A stretch of 62,342 nt of DNA from Hyphomicrobiaceae bacterium (GTDB taxonomy: Bacteria; Pseudomonadota; Alphaproteobacteria; Rhizobiales; Hyphomicrobiaceae), in contig JAMXLN010000173.1 of NCBI GenBank assembly GCA_024281145.1, positions 1-62,342 of the forward strand, read 5' to 3'. Positions 17,282 through 25,027 of this stretch are shown here, in pieces; position 1 is the first letter of the stretch, and every line of letters starts with the position of its first letter. A program made the translations under genes and the position numbers. The notes beneath the pieces were generated by a model. That model was not told where the DNA came from, made no database searches, and was given only the letters and a program-made list of their open reading frames with translations.

Positions 17282-18073
17282 ATGCGGCTCCCCGTCAGAA
17301 GCGTTCCCCTAGCGCAGCCAACCCGTGGCTCGTTCATCGCCGAGGTGGTGATCAATCACGGCCCCGCAGATCTCCTAGGCAAGCTGCTCCTTGCGGCCGA
17401 TACCGCGGCCAGGGACCGTGGTGTGCTGTTGTCATTTGCAACGTTGAGCCAGCTCGTCGAGATTAACCAAGCCAACAGAGGAAGTTGGTTGCCGCTGTTG
17501 CCCGTGTTCGATCCGGGTTGTGGCCATTTCGATCAGAGCGCGACCGTCTGCCTGTTGGGCCGCAACGACAGTGGAGACGTGGTCGTCACACAAGCAGCAC
17601 GGTTCTTCGACTGGCAGACGACAACCTTCCGCGAAGAGGTAACGAGTTTGCGCATGCTCTATCACGATCCGGACGCACGTCGCGGGCGTGGTGAGGCCCT
17701 AGAGGTGACGGCACCGTCAGCGAGTAAGATCACGGGCAACGTAGCTTACACGGGAGCCCACTGGTGTCGCCCAGATTTCAGAGGAAAGGGCCTTCCGGGA
17801 ATTACACCGCGGATCGCCCGAGCATTGGCCGTCGCGCTGTGGGATGTCGACTTTGCCTTTACCCTCATGCTGGAGGATGTCTTTTCGCGCGGTGTTGCGC
17901 GGCGCGCTGGCTACCTGAACTCAGAGTGGAGCGTCGAGCTCAAGAACACGCCGCTCGGGACCTACAGTGCAGCCCTGCTGTGGAATGACCGGGACGAGAT
18001 TGTTGCAGATCTTGAAGGCTTTCTAGCTAACTTTGTGGACGCGCGCGCCAGCAGTGTCGAGCGTTACGCCTAG
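17282..18073 (+). CDS. Hypothetical protein with a GNAT-like C-terminal half
   Basis: A 263-residue soluble protein. Residues ~150-235 (YTGAHWCRPDFRGKGLPGIT, then a helix, then DVFSRGVARRAGY) resemble the acetyl-CoA-binding RGxG region and following helix of GNAT acetyltransferases. The N-terminal 100 residues match nothing I know. No signal peptide is present. The ribosome-binding site before the ATG at 17282 is weak, so a slightly later start is possible. Its last 51 bp overlap the end of the minus-strand gene 18023-18862 (convergent). A real gene is likely. The enzymatic role is only a suggestion. Confidence 0.65.
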   Translation: MRLPVRSVPLAQPTRGSFIAEVVINHGPADLLGKLLLAADTAARDRGVLLSFATLSQLVEINQANRGSWLPLLPVFDPGCGHFDQSATVCLLGRNDSGDVVVTQAARFFDWQTTTFREEVTSLRMLYHDPDARRGRGEALEVTAPSASKITGNVAYTGAHWCRPDFRGKGLPGITPRIARALAVALWDVDFAFTLMLEDVFSRGVARRAGYLNSEWSVELKNTPLGTYSAALLWNDRDEIVADLEGFLANFVDARASSVERYA

Positions 18074-18862
18074 CAAGCGCCTGCGCCCACCTGGGCCCAC
18101 TCCTGGTACGATGAGGCGCCAATAGGCGTGCGAAAGCGTGCCAAGCTGCGGCCACGCAATCACGGCGGCCACGTTCTCGAGCAACGGTTGGCCCCTCCGT
18201 CCGGCCTCGCGATATACCGAGGCAATCCAACGTCCATAATTCCAATCGGGAAGGTCATCAATGCGTCGACCGCGCGCTTGGCTTTGCCACTCCGGCGAAC
18301 GCGACATGAGCCCGTTTCCGAAGTCGCACACTCGCAATTCACGGTTCTCGTCCTCGGCGAGCAGGATATAGCGGTCAGACAGCGATGCAGGGAGCATCTG
18401 CGCTGGGTTGGCGACGGCGTGCAATAGCCGTGATCGATCTTCATAGACTTGTCGCAATGGGTTGTCGCTGGCGAGCTGGTGGGGCGCAATACGCGTGCGC
18501 GAAAAGCCATGCGCTCGGTGCGCGGTGCCTTCCAGAAGAAGGGTTATGCGTCGCCAGCCCTCGTGATGCCAGCCAACAATTTCGTCCCGCCATCGGCCAT
18601 CGTACCAACTCAGCACGATCCGATCCGGAGCGTGCTTGTGCAGCCATATATAGAGCGCGCCAAGAGCCGCTTGCGTGACCAACACTGGTCGCAACTGAAC
18701 ACGGACATTTGCCTGCGAGATTGCAAGTCCCACAAAGCCCAAGTTCAGCACCGCGAATCGCCGCAGCTCTCCACCGGCTACGGACGCGCGCAGTCGTGAC
18801 CTGAGGGCAGGCGAATGCTGATCCCAGAACTCTCCTTGATCGTCGATCAGCAATTGGGACAA
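18023..18862 (-). CDS. Hypothetical protein (279 aa), convergent with the GNAT-like gene
   Basis: A 279-residue soluble protein beginning at TTG, which GGAGGG precedes by about 6 bases. The central part (LRVCDFGNGLMSRSPEWQSQ, LPDWNYGRWIASVYREAG) and the end (AYWRLIVPGVGPGGRRRLLG) recall the PAS-like DUF domains of rhizobial proteins, but I would not call the family. No helix-turn-helix, kinase or membrane segment is seen. Its 3' end overlaps that of the plus-strand gene by 51 bp, so the transcripts would be partly antisense to each other. Its start is 161 bp from that of the GntR regulator. Confidence 0.65.
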   Translation of the reverse strand: MSQLLIDDQGEFWDQHSPALRSRLRASVAGGELRRFAVLNLGFVGLAISQANVRVQLRPVLVTQAALGALYIWLHKHAPDRIVLSWYDGRWRDEIVGWHHEGWRRITLLLEGTAHRAHGFSRTRIAPHQLASDNPLRQVYEDRSRLLHAVANPAQMLPASLSDRYILLAEDENRELRVCDFGNGLMSRSPEWQSQARGRRIDDLPDWNYGRWIASVYREAGRRGQPLLENVAAVIAWPQLGTLSHAYWRLIVPGVGPGGRRRLLGVTLDTAGARVHKVS

Positions 18863-19023
18863 GAAGAACCCTCCGACCCCCCCGGCGTTTGTGGGCAGCC
18901 TAGCGCAGGGCGTGCGCTTTCAGCAATCGGGGCGAAATGTGCGGGCGCGAAGGCGGTCAGCGGTGCTTGCAATGGCCGCTTGCACAGGCGATGATCCGCG
19001 CTTCGACGCCTTTGGGGGGAGAC

Positions 19024-19746
19024 ATGTCTTTTGCAAAAAAGATTTCTACACGAGCCCTCTACATTCAGGTACGCGACCATCTTGCGCAGCAGATTGCACG
19101 CGGGGTTCTCAAACCGGGGACGCCGTTACCAAGCGAGTTGGAACTGGCGGATCAGCTTGGGGTAAGTCTTGGAACATTGCGCAAGGGATTGGAGGCGCTG
19201 GAAAACGAGCGGCTGATTACGCGCCGCCAGGGCAGCGGGACTTACGTGCGTGACCATGCTGCGGATATGCGGTTTACCTTTGATAACCTTCGCACCAAGG
19301 ACGGCGCGGCCATCCCATTCACGGTTGAGTTTGTTAGTGCGGGGAGCGGCCCCGCCAGCGCAGAGGAACAGGAGCGTTTGCAGCTTGAAGCACCTGAGGC
19401 CGTTGCTCGGTGTCTGCAGGTTCGCCACCACGAAGGTCCCTTCCTATTGGAACAGATCTCTCTGGCGGCTTCGCGCTTTGCTGGCTTTGATTGCACCAAA
19501 CTGACGAACCCGTACCGAATTGCGGTGCTGGCCCAAGAGCACGGAGTGCTTGTGGGCACTGCCTCGGAGAGCGCCGAGATCGCGCGCGCTAGCCGAGAAG
19601 TGGCCGCGCGGCTGGAGGTCGATCCCGAAACACCTCTCCTGAGATTGGATCGGATCATCTATTCTTTAGGTCGCGTTCCGTTGGAATGGCGGGTGGGATA
19701 CTGTCGAATGAACGCTGTCAAGTATGTCACGACGCTGCGCAACTGA
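19024..19746 (+). CDS. GntR-family transcriptional regulator with UTRA domain (HutC subfamily)
   Basis: A 240-residue regulator. Residues ~10-75 are the winged helix (YIQVRDHLAQQIARGVLKPG, PSELELADQLGVSLGTLRKG, RRQGSGTYV). Residues ~95-235 are a UTRA ligand domain (QVRHHEGPFLLEQISL, LRLDRIIYSLGRVPLEWRVG). HutC-type GntR proteins bind a small metabolite and control nearby catabolic or uptake genes. The ATG at 19024 follows GGGGGGAGAC. Downstream on the same strand are an XRE regulator, an ABC-permease remnant and a PbfA-like enzyme, which would be the natural target operon. A phosphonate or amino-compound ligand is inferred from that. Confidence 0.92.
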   Translation: MSFAKKISTRALYIQVRDHLAQQIARGVLKPGTPLPSELELADQLGVSLGTLRKGLEALENERLITRRQGSGTYVRDHAADMRFTFDNLRTKDGAAIPFTVEFVSAGSGPASAEEQERLQLEAPEAVARCLQVRHHEGPFLLEQISLAASRFAGFDCTKLTNPYRIAVLAQEHGVLVGTASESAEIARASREVAARLEVDPETPLLRLDRIIYSLGRVPLEWRVGYCRMNAVKYVTTLRN

Positions 19747-19817
19747 GGGGCGCCGCCAGACGATATTGGTAAAGACTGAGGTTGCGCTTTTTACTCTGTC
19801 CTTGGAGCACGTCCTTG

Positions 19818-20240
19818 ATGCCAAAGAGTTCCCGTATCGAACAGGCGACCAAGGTGGGTGAAGGCCTCTGGCAGCAGTTGGGAAATCGCATTCGGTTCCG
19901 GCGTGAGCAACTCAGGCTAGACGCGCGGGCCGCGGCTGCACATATCGGCGTCACGCTGGAGAGCTACGAGAAATACGAGGGCGGCGAGCGCCTGGTGCCG
20001 GCAAACCAGTTGGCAGAGCTGGCGGAGCTTCTGGACGTGCCAGTATTTTATTTTTTTGATGACCTGCAGATTGGCGAGACCAATGCGCAAGGGCCTGAGG
20101 TCAATTCGCATGCTGGTTACGTCATCGCCACTGAATCGGAACGGATTGCTGCCCTCATAGAAGATTTCCAAAAGCTCGACTTCGATCGCCAGCAGCACGT
20201 GCTGCTCGTTGCTCGAGTGCTGGCCAACGAAGCTGGCTAG
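19818..20240 (+). CDS. XRE-family helix-turn-helix regulator
   Basis: A 140-residue protein. Residues ~15-75 contain the Cro/CI-type helix-turn-helix (LGNRIRFRREQLRLDARAAA, then AHIGVTLESYEKYEGGERLV, then LAELAELLDVPVFYFFDD). The pattern LDVPVFYFFDD is common in alphaproteobacterial XRE regulators with a short acidic C-terminal tail. The last ~45 residues (RIAALIEDFQKLDFDRQQHV) form a helix probably used for dimerisation. The ATG at 19818 is preferred over an upstream TTG at 19782; GGAG lies about 10 bases ahead. It sits 71 bp behind the GntR gene and may be cotranscribed with it. Confidence 0.88.
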   Translation: MPKSSRIEQATKVGEGLWQQLGNRIRFRREQLRLDARAAAAHIGVTLESYEKYEGGERLVPANQLAELAELLDVPVFYFFDDLQIGETNAQGPEVNSHAGYVIATESERIAALIEDFQKLDFDRQQHVLLVARVLANEAG

Positions 20241-20299
20241 CTTCGAGGGAACGCCTGTCGTCACCACAAGCGCCCGGGCGCGACCGCGGCAGCCCAGCC

Positions 20300-20401
20300 A
20301 TGGCGACGCTCATTGTCTTGACGGGGCTGGTAATCAAGGTGCTGCACGTCGTGCTCGACCGGCTGTTGTTCGGGCAAATGCGGGCCTGGCGCAAGCGCTA
20401 G
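20300..20401 (+). pseudogene. C-terminal remnant of an ABC transporter permease
   Basis: A 33-codon stretch ending in TAG reads LIVLTGLVIKVLHVVLDRL followed by a short basic tail ending in WRKR. This is the usual last membrane helix and cytoplasmic end of NitT/TauT- or phosphonate-type ABC permeases. The sequence upstream (20241-20299) gives no further permease similarity, so the gene body is lost. It lies between the XRE gene and the PbfA-like enzyme and suggests that an uptake system once belonged to this operon. Confidence 0.5.
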
Positions 20402-20545
20402 ATAGGTAGCAAACTCGACCGCTTCTGGGACCGATTGGGCAAAGGCGTCCCAACCAGAGGGAGCAATAAGTCTGCGCGCGTGCTTCGGTTCGGTCCCGTG
20501 GCGAATGTGGCAACGTGAGCAAAGCAGGAAACAAGGGGCGAGGTG

Positions 20546-21946
20546 ATGACGTTGCGGTCGTTGCATCCACGGGCCACCGGAGCCGTTGCTCAATCCGAAG
20601 GCGACACCAATCTTACGGCTCGCCGCGCCGCGTGGCAGGCGCGCTCGATCGATGACGCCACTCGCGCAGCACTGGTGGAGGACGAGCGCTATTTTCTGCG
20701 TCAGTCGGTATCGACGCCGTGCCTCAATGTCATTGCCAGAGCGCAAGGACTCTACATCGAGGATATGGCCGGCCGGCGCTTCATGGACTTCCACGGAAAC
20801 AACGTGCACCATATCGGCTACGGCCATCCGCGCCTCACGCGGGCCATTGCCGAGCAGATGCAGGCGCTACCTTTCGCCCCCCGACGCTACGCGGCGGAGC
20901 CCGTGACCCAACTGGCCCGTAAGCTCTCTGGCATCTCCCCGCTCGGGCAGTGCAAGGTGCTGCTGACCACAGGCGGTTCTGATGCCATCGAGGTTGCGGT
21001 CAAGATCGCCCGGGCGGCTACGGGTCGCTTCAAGACGCTGGCATTCTGGGACGCGTTTCACGGCGCTGGGGTAGGGGCGGCGGCGCTGTCGGGCGAGGCG
21101 CTGTTCCGCTCCGGGCCCGCCGCCCCGCTGATCCCCGGGGCGATCCATGTTGCACCCTACGCCGGCATACGTTGTCCCTACGGTACCTCAGATCTGGTGG
21201 CCTCGGGGGAGGCTTGCGCTCGCATGATCGAGTATGTGCTGGAGCACGAGGCTGATGTTGCGGCCCTGATTGCCGAGCCAATCCGCGCCGTACCCTCGGT
21301 ACCTCCGCCAGGCTTCTGGGCGCGCGTGCGCGCCGCGTGTGATCGGCACGGTACTCTCCTTGTGTTCGATGAAATTCCAGTCGGGTTGGGCAAGACCGGA
21401 GCCATGTTCGCCTGCCAACATGATGGCGTGGCCCCCGATATCCTCGTGCTCGGCAAGGGGTTGGGCGGTGGCATTCTGCCGATCGCCGCGGTCTTGGCAC
21501 GGCCGGAGCTCGATGTCGGGGCGGATTGGGCATTCGGACATTACACGCACGAGAAGAACCCGGTGACTGCTCGGGCGGCGCTGACCACCATCGAAATCAT
21601 CGAGGACGAGGGCCTAGTGGAGAATGCGTCACGGGTCGGCGCGGTGGCGCTGGCGCGTCTGAATGAGCTCAAGCGCATCCCCGTGATCGGTGATGTGCGT
21701 GGGCGCGGCCTCCTTCTTGGCATCGAGCTGGTGCGCGATGTTGAGGGTATGGAACCCGACAACGACTTGGCCGAGGCGACCTTGTATGCCGCCCTCGATC
21801 GCGGGCTTTCGTTTAAGACGACCATGGGCAACGTGTTAACGCTTACCCCGCCGCTGACGATCACGGAGGCCCAGATGCTGCAGGGGATCGACATTCTCGC
21901 CGCTGCCATCGACGATGCGCGCCGGGCAATTCACCTCGACCGCTGA
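20546..21946 (+). CDS. pbfA: Class III PLP enzyme, PbfA-like ((R)-1-hydroxy-2-aminoethylphosphonate ammonia-lyase type)
   Basis: A 466-residue class III aminotransferase-fold protein. PLP-binding features are TTGGSDAIEVAVKIARAATG (phosphate loop), FDEIPVGLGKTG with Asp275 for the pyridine nitrogen, and Lys304 in VLGKGLGGG for the Schiff base. FDEIP replaces the DEVQTG of ordinary aminotransferases. Together with FMDFHGNNVHHIGYGHPR, PFAPRRY and GHYTHEKNPV, this matches the PbfA group, which eliminates ammonia from (R)-1-hydroxy-2-aminoethylphosphonate to phosphonoacetaldehyde. GGGGCGAGG precedes the start, and a GTG directly before the ATG is an alternative. The GntR regulator and permease relic upstream fit an aminophosphonate locus, but PhnW, PhnX or PhnA/PhnY genes are not here. 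The specific reaction is therefore inferred. Confidence 0.8.
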   Translation: MTLRSLHPRATGAVAQSEGDTNLTARRAAWQARSIDDATRAALVEDERYFLRQSVSTPCLNVIARAQGLYIEDMAGRRFMDFHGNNVHHIGYGHPRLTRAIAEQMQALPFAPRRYAAEPVTQLARKLSGISPLGQCKVLLTTGGSDAIEVAVKIARAATGRFKTLAFWDAFHGAGVGAAALSGEALFRSGPAAPLIPGAIHVAPYAGIRCPYGTSDLVASGEACARMIEYVLEHEADVAALIAEPIRAVPSVPPPGFWARVRAACDRHGTLLVFDEIPVGLGKTGAMFACQHDGVAPDILVLGKGLGGGILPIAAVLARPELDVGADWAFGHYTHEKNPVTARAALTTIEIIEDEGLVENASRVGAVALARLNELKRIPVIGDVRGRGLLLGIELVRDVEGMEPDNDLAEATLYAALDRGLSFKTTMGNVLTLTPPLTITEAQMLQGIDILAAAIDDARRAIHLDR

Positions 21947-22079
21947 GTTCGTGCTCGCTCCTCCCTTGGCAGGGGAACCTCGGTCGCAGGCCCAAGTGGC
22001 CAACGGGTCGGGATCGATGATTGCACTTGTTGCCGGTCAGGACGAAGCACTGCCGACAAAGTAATGCAGGAACGCGTGG

Positions 22080-22940
22080 ATGCGAGGCATTTCCTTGCGA
22101 TTAGCTTCCTACAACCTCCTCGAGGGGCTTCGCCCCATAGGCCCAAGTCCCGGCGAGCGCCGTCAGCTCGATCGCGAGCGGACGGAAGCGGCACGCAGCG
22201 TCGTGCAGGAGCTCAATCCGGAGGTCCTGGTCCTCAACGAAGCGTTGTTCTGTCAGCAATACCGGGGGCATGTGGTCGACTACGGCCGCCTATTCGGATT
22301 TCCCTACCAAGCCGCAGCGCTCTATGACAACGCTTGGGGCAATGCTGTATTGAGCCGTCATCCGATCTTGCGCTCTCACGAGATGAAGACGGAGGGCCGC
22401 GGAGGTGTTGTCGCCCTCATCGACGCGCCGACCGGCACGTTCACGGTCGCGTCCTACCATCCCCACCCCAGTCGTAACCCCAGCGACAAAGCTGCAGATT
22501 TCGAGCGCCTCGTGGCAGGCCTGGAGGGACCTCTGATCGTCTGTGGCGATCTAAACTGCATCAGTCCAGCCGATGACATCGACCGCGATGCCCTCATTGC
22601 AGCATTCCGCCGATTTACGCGTGATCCTGAAGCTACATTGGCTCAGTTCATCGAGAGCGGACGGGAGGTGTTCCGTGCCCTTGCCAAATTCGGGTTGGAG
22701 GATGCGATCCCCTTAGCGGGGAGGCGCTATTCGATTCCGACCGACCTCATCAGCCTCGACAAGAGCTCTGGTATGCGCATCGACCACATTCTTGCCAACA
22801 GAGCCATCGTCGTTGGGGGTGGTGAGGTCGTGCACACCGCGCAGACGAACCGTGCAAGCGACCACCATCCAGTCGTACTCGACTTCCACCTGCAATCCGA
22901 GTCGGCAAGCCTGGCACTACCACCTGAGCCGTTGCGTTGA
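22080..22940 (+). CDS. Endonuclease/exonuclease/phosphatase (EEP) family hydrolase
   Basis: A 286-residue protein with the EEP fold signatures in order: RLASYNLLEG near the N-terminus (metal-binding Asn), VLVLNEALFCQQY (the metal-binding Glu in NEA), ASYHPHPSRNP (catalytic His), LIVCGDLNCISPADD (GDLN pair), MRIDHILANR and SDHHPVVLDF (the His general base). The family covers AP endonucleases, sphingomyelinases and inositol phosphatases. The sequence does not tell which, and with no signal peptide it is cytoplasmic. The gene follows pbfA by 133 bp on the same strand and could belong to its transcription unit, which would favour a phosphoester substrate (inference). Confidence 0.88.
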   Translation: MRGISLRLASYNLLEGLRPIGPSPGERRQLDRERTEAARSVVQELNPEVLVLNEALFCQQYRGHVVDYGRLFGFPYQAAALYDNAWGNAVLSRHPILRSHEMKTEGRGGVVALIDAPTGTFTVASYHPHPSRNPSDKAADFERLVAGLEGPLIVCGDLNCISPADDIDRDALIAAFRRFTRDPEATLAQFIESGREVFRALAKFGLEDAIPLAGRRYSIPTDLISLDKSSGMRIDHILANRAIVVGGGEVVHTAQTNRASDHHPVVLDFHLQSESASLALPPEPLR

Positions 22941-23099
22941 GCGGCGGCTGGCGCGGTTGCGAGCAGCCATGAGGCTTAGTTTGCGCATCGCGATGGGCGG
23001 GGTCTTTCGTTGATTCACCGCGTGGGGTGTTCCGGCGGGAACTGCCCGGCGTCTGTCTGCGGCTAGGCTGCGGAACGGTACTCCAGCGGGAGGCGCATC

Positions 23100-23474
23100 A
23101 TGTTTCGCATCATGGTTGCGGGTTTGCTTGCCGTTGTGGTCGGTGCGGCTGGTGGTCTGATCCTCTTCCAACAGGCCTCGGTTGAAGCCGGCCACTCGAC
23201 GGTAACAATCGACCGGACCACTACGAGCGCACCGCTGAGCTTGGCACCGACCTCCGCGCCAGCTGCTATCCAACGAACCCGCACAGTGCCTTTGCCAATT
23301 TCGACCGAGGTTCCGCTGCCCGTTCAGGAGGTCACGTCGGCAGACGAAACGCCCGAACACGCAAGCAGCAACAGGCGTCGACACCGATTGACGGCTCGAT
23401 CAGCGCCGGCCGGGGTTGTCCACTATCGCAGGAGCTACGGGTCGGCGGATGATGATGATGGCGAAGACGACTGA
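23100..23474 (+). CDS. Small membrane-anchored or secreted protein, unknown function
   Basis: A 124-residue protein with one N-terminal hydrophobic segment (MVAGLLAVVVGAAGGLILFQ), probably an uncleaved anchor or signal. A Ser/Thr/Pro-rich stretch follows (about residues 40-85), then a basic patch (SSNRRRHRLTARS) and a very acidic end (DDDDGEDD). GGGAGGCGCATC before the ATG gives a good start. The opposite charges of the two ends are unusual for such a small protein. No family is recognised. Confidence 0.6.
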   Translation: MFRIMVAGLLAVVVGAAGGLILFQQASVEAGHSTVTIDRTTTSAPLSLAPTSAPAAIQRTRTVPLPISTEVPLPVQEVTSADETPEHASSNRRRHRLTARSAPAGVVHYRRSYGSADDDDGEDD

Positions 23475-23650
23475 CACCAAAAGGCGATCTTCGGCATGCC
23501 CGTGCCTGTCCTCACGCGACGACGCGAGTACCGCTGAGCGAGATGAGTCCCCGTTTGTCTTGAACTCCGCAGCATCCATGGCATTCGGGGAGCGTCGTGG
23601 CAGAAGCTGACGGGTTTGACTTGCCCCGCCGCACTCCCCTAGGGAGAGGC

Positions 23651-23968
23651 TCAGGCGACCAGGAAGTCTTCCTTCTTCGCCTTTCCACCCTTCGTCGCCG
23701 CAACGAGCCAGCGCGGCATGCGACCACGTCCGGTCCAGGTGTTTCCGGCTCTGTCGCGATACTTTACGGCCACCTTGCCACGCTTGCCCTTGCGGCCGTC
23801 CAAGAGATCGCGGATGTCGAACCCATGCTGCTTGGCAAAGGCGATCATCTTCTCGCGCACAGCAGCACGCTCTGCGTTTTGCTTGTCAATCTTGAGCCGT
23901 TCGATGTGGGCCGCCATCGCAGCGAGCTCCGCTGCGGACATGTTCTCGAGCTTTTTGGGACGTGCCAT
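23651..23968 (-). CDS. H-NS-family nucleoid-associated protein
   Basis: A 105-residue protein: an N-terminal coiled-coil oligomerisation part (AAELAAMAAHIERLKIDKQN) and the C-terminal H-NS DNA-binding domain with VAVKYRDRAGNTWTGRGRMP followed by RWL. TWTGRGRMP is the core minor-groove reading motif (QGR/RGR hook) of H-NS proteins in alpha- and betaproteobacteria. These proteins silence AT-rich, often horizontally acquired DNA. The upstream region (23970-24120) is conspicuously AT-richer than the rest of the window and could be an autoregulatory site. The last residues, KKEDFLVA, form a short tail. Confidence 0.93.
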   Translation of the reverse strand: MARPKKLENMSAAELAAMAAHIERLKIDKQNAERAAVREKMIAFAKQHGFDIRDLLDGRKGKRGKVAVKYRDRAGNTWTGRGRMPRWLVAATKGGKAKKEDFLVA

Positions 23969-24375
23969 GTTCCTGTTCCAGTGGTTAGGTTGAACACGTT
24001 CTCAATATCAAACGCGTCCGTTTATGAATACTTGAAAGCAAATAAAGCATCGCCATTCAAGTGGTATTTTGTCTGTGGCGCAACCATTGCGCGAATGGTG
24101 CTCGTTTTGTTCAAGATAATCCGCTGAAGGTGGCCGATGCTACTCGCTCTTATATCGAACCTGCGGATATACGCTGCGTACTTCTGGTAATCATCGCACG
24201 GAAGGGGCTGCTACCTAGGAGCTTTTGGCGTGCCGATTGGACGCCATGGCGATTGCCAACAGCGTTGACGCGGTGCCGGATCGCCCGCGACTTTATCCAT
24301 TGCGTAACGCATGACCGTGTCCGGCATTTTCATATCACTGGCTGAGGAGATAAGGCTGATCGTGCCGGTCGGAGA
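23969..24375. other. AT-richer intergenic region upstream of the H-NS gene
   Basis: A stretch of 407 bp without a recognisable gene. The part 23995-24130 has runs such as tcaatatcaaacg and gaaagcaaataaagc, well below the surrounding GC content, and is the likely H-NS promoter and binding region. The remaining part leads into the EAL-domain relic on the plus strand. Confidence 0.45.
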
Positions 24376-24850
24376 ATGGCCGTCAGGCAGGTATATGCGG
24401 ATCGCAGTCAATCTTTCGGTCGCTCAACGCATGAATATGGGACCATGAATGTCATTGCCAGCGCCCTTGCCAATTCGGGAGTGCCAGCCGAGCGCTTAGA
24501 ACTCGAGATCACATTTGCTGCCACGGTGGCCAAGCGACCCATGCGATGCTCTATCAGTTGTGGGCGCTCGCTGAGCGTATTGGCATGGATGATTTCTGCA
24601 CGGGTATTCTTGGCTGAGCTATCCGTAGTGCTTGCCGGTCGACAAGGTTAAGATTGATCGTTCGGTCAGAAAGAGATTGCCGAGAATGCGGGTTCAATCG
24701 GACATTTTGCGGCCCCGTCGCTGCGCCGGCGCAGGGGTTGGAGATGCCGGGGACAGCAGATGGTGTCGAGACCCAACAACAGCTAAGACAATCAAACCCG
24801 AAGCGTGCAGTGAATTGCCGTGTTTCTTGTTCGGCCGTTTGCTCCTCCTC
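24376..24850 (+). pseudogene. Remnant of an EAL-domain (c-di-GMP phosphodiesterase-like) gene
   Basis: Pieces of an EAL domain lie in order but in different frames. MRIAVNLSVAQRM (from ~24400) matches the segment after the EAL motif. NVIASALANSGVPAERLELE (from ~24446) is the following helix and ELE/T motif. VDKVKIDRSVRKRLP (from ~24637) is the DxxKIDRSFV catalytic segment. EMPGTADGVETQQQL (from ~24745) is the typical EGVET end, here with Asp for Glu. Frame changes and a stop after MNMGP break it. The N-terminal part with the EAL tripeptide, and any GGDEF or sensor domain, are not recoverable. It is non-functional. Confidence 0.8.
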
Positions 24851-25027
24851 CCGCGGCAAGGTCGAGGCGAATTTTCTCGTCTGACTGGGAAGTTTTCGAC
24901 GATGGGCCGCGGGTGGCTTAGCTCAACAACTTCAACCTGTCAGCGGGGGTTTGCGAGGTCATCATGGCCGTCACATTGGGCCAGCACCGCGGACCTGCTC
25001 TCTCGGCGAAGTCCGCCGGGGAGGGCG

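Noticed and set aside
20261-20827. Minus-strand 188-codon frame between the XRE gene and the PLP enzyme
   Set aside because: No ribosome-binding site or domain; overlaps the start of the clearly coding PLP enzyme.
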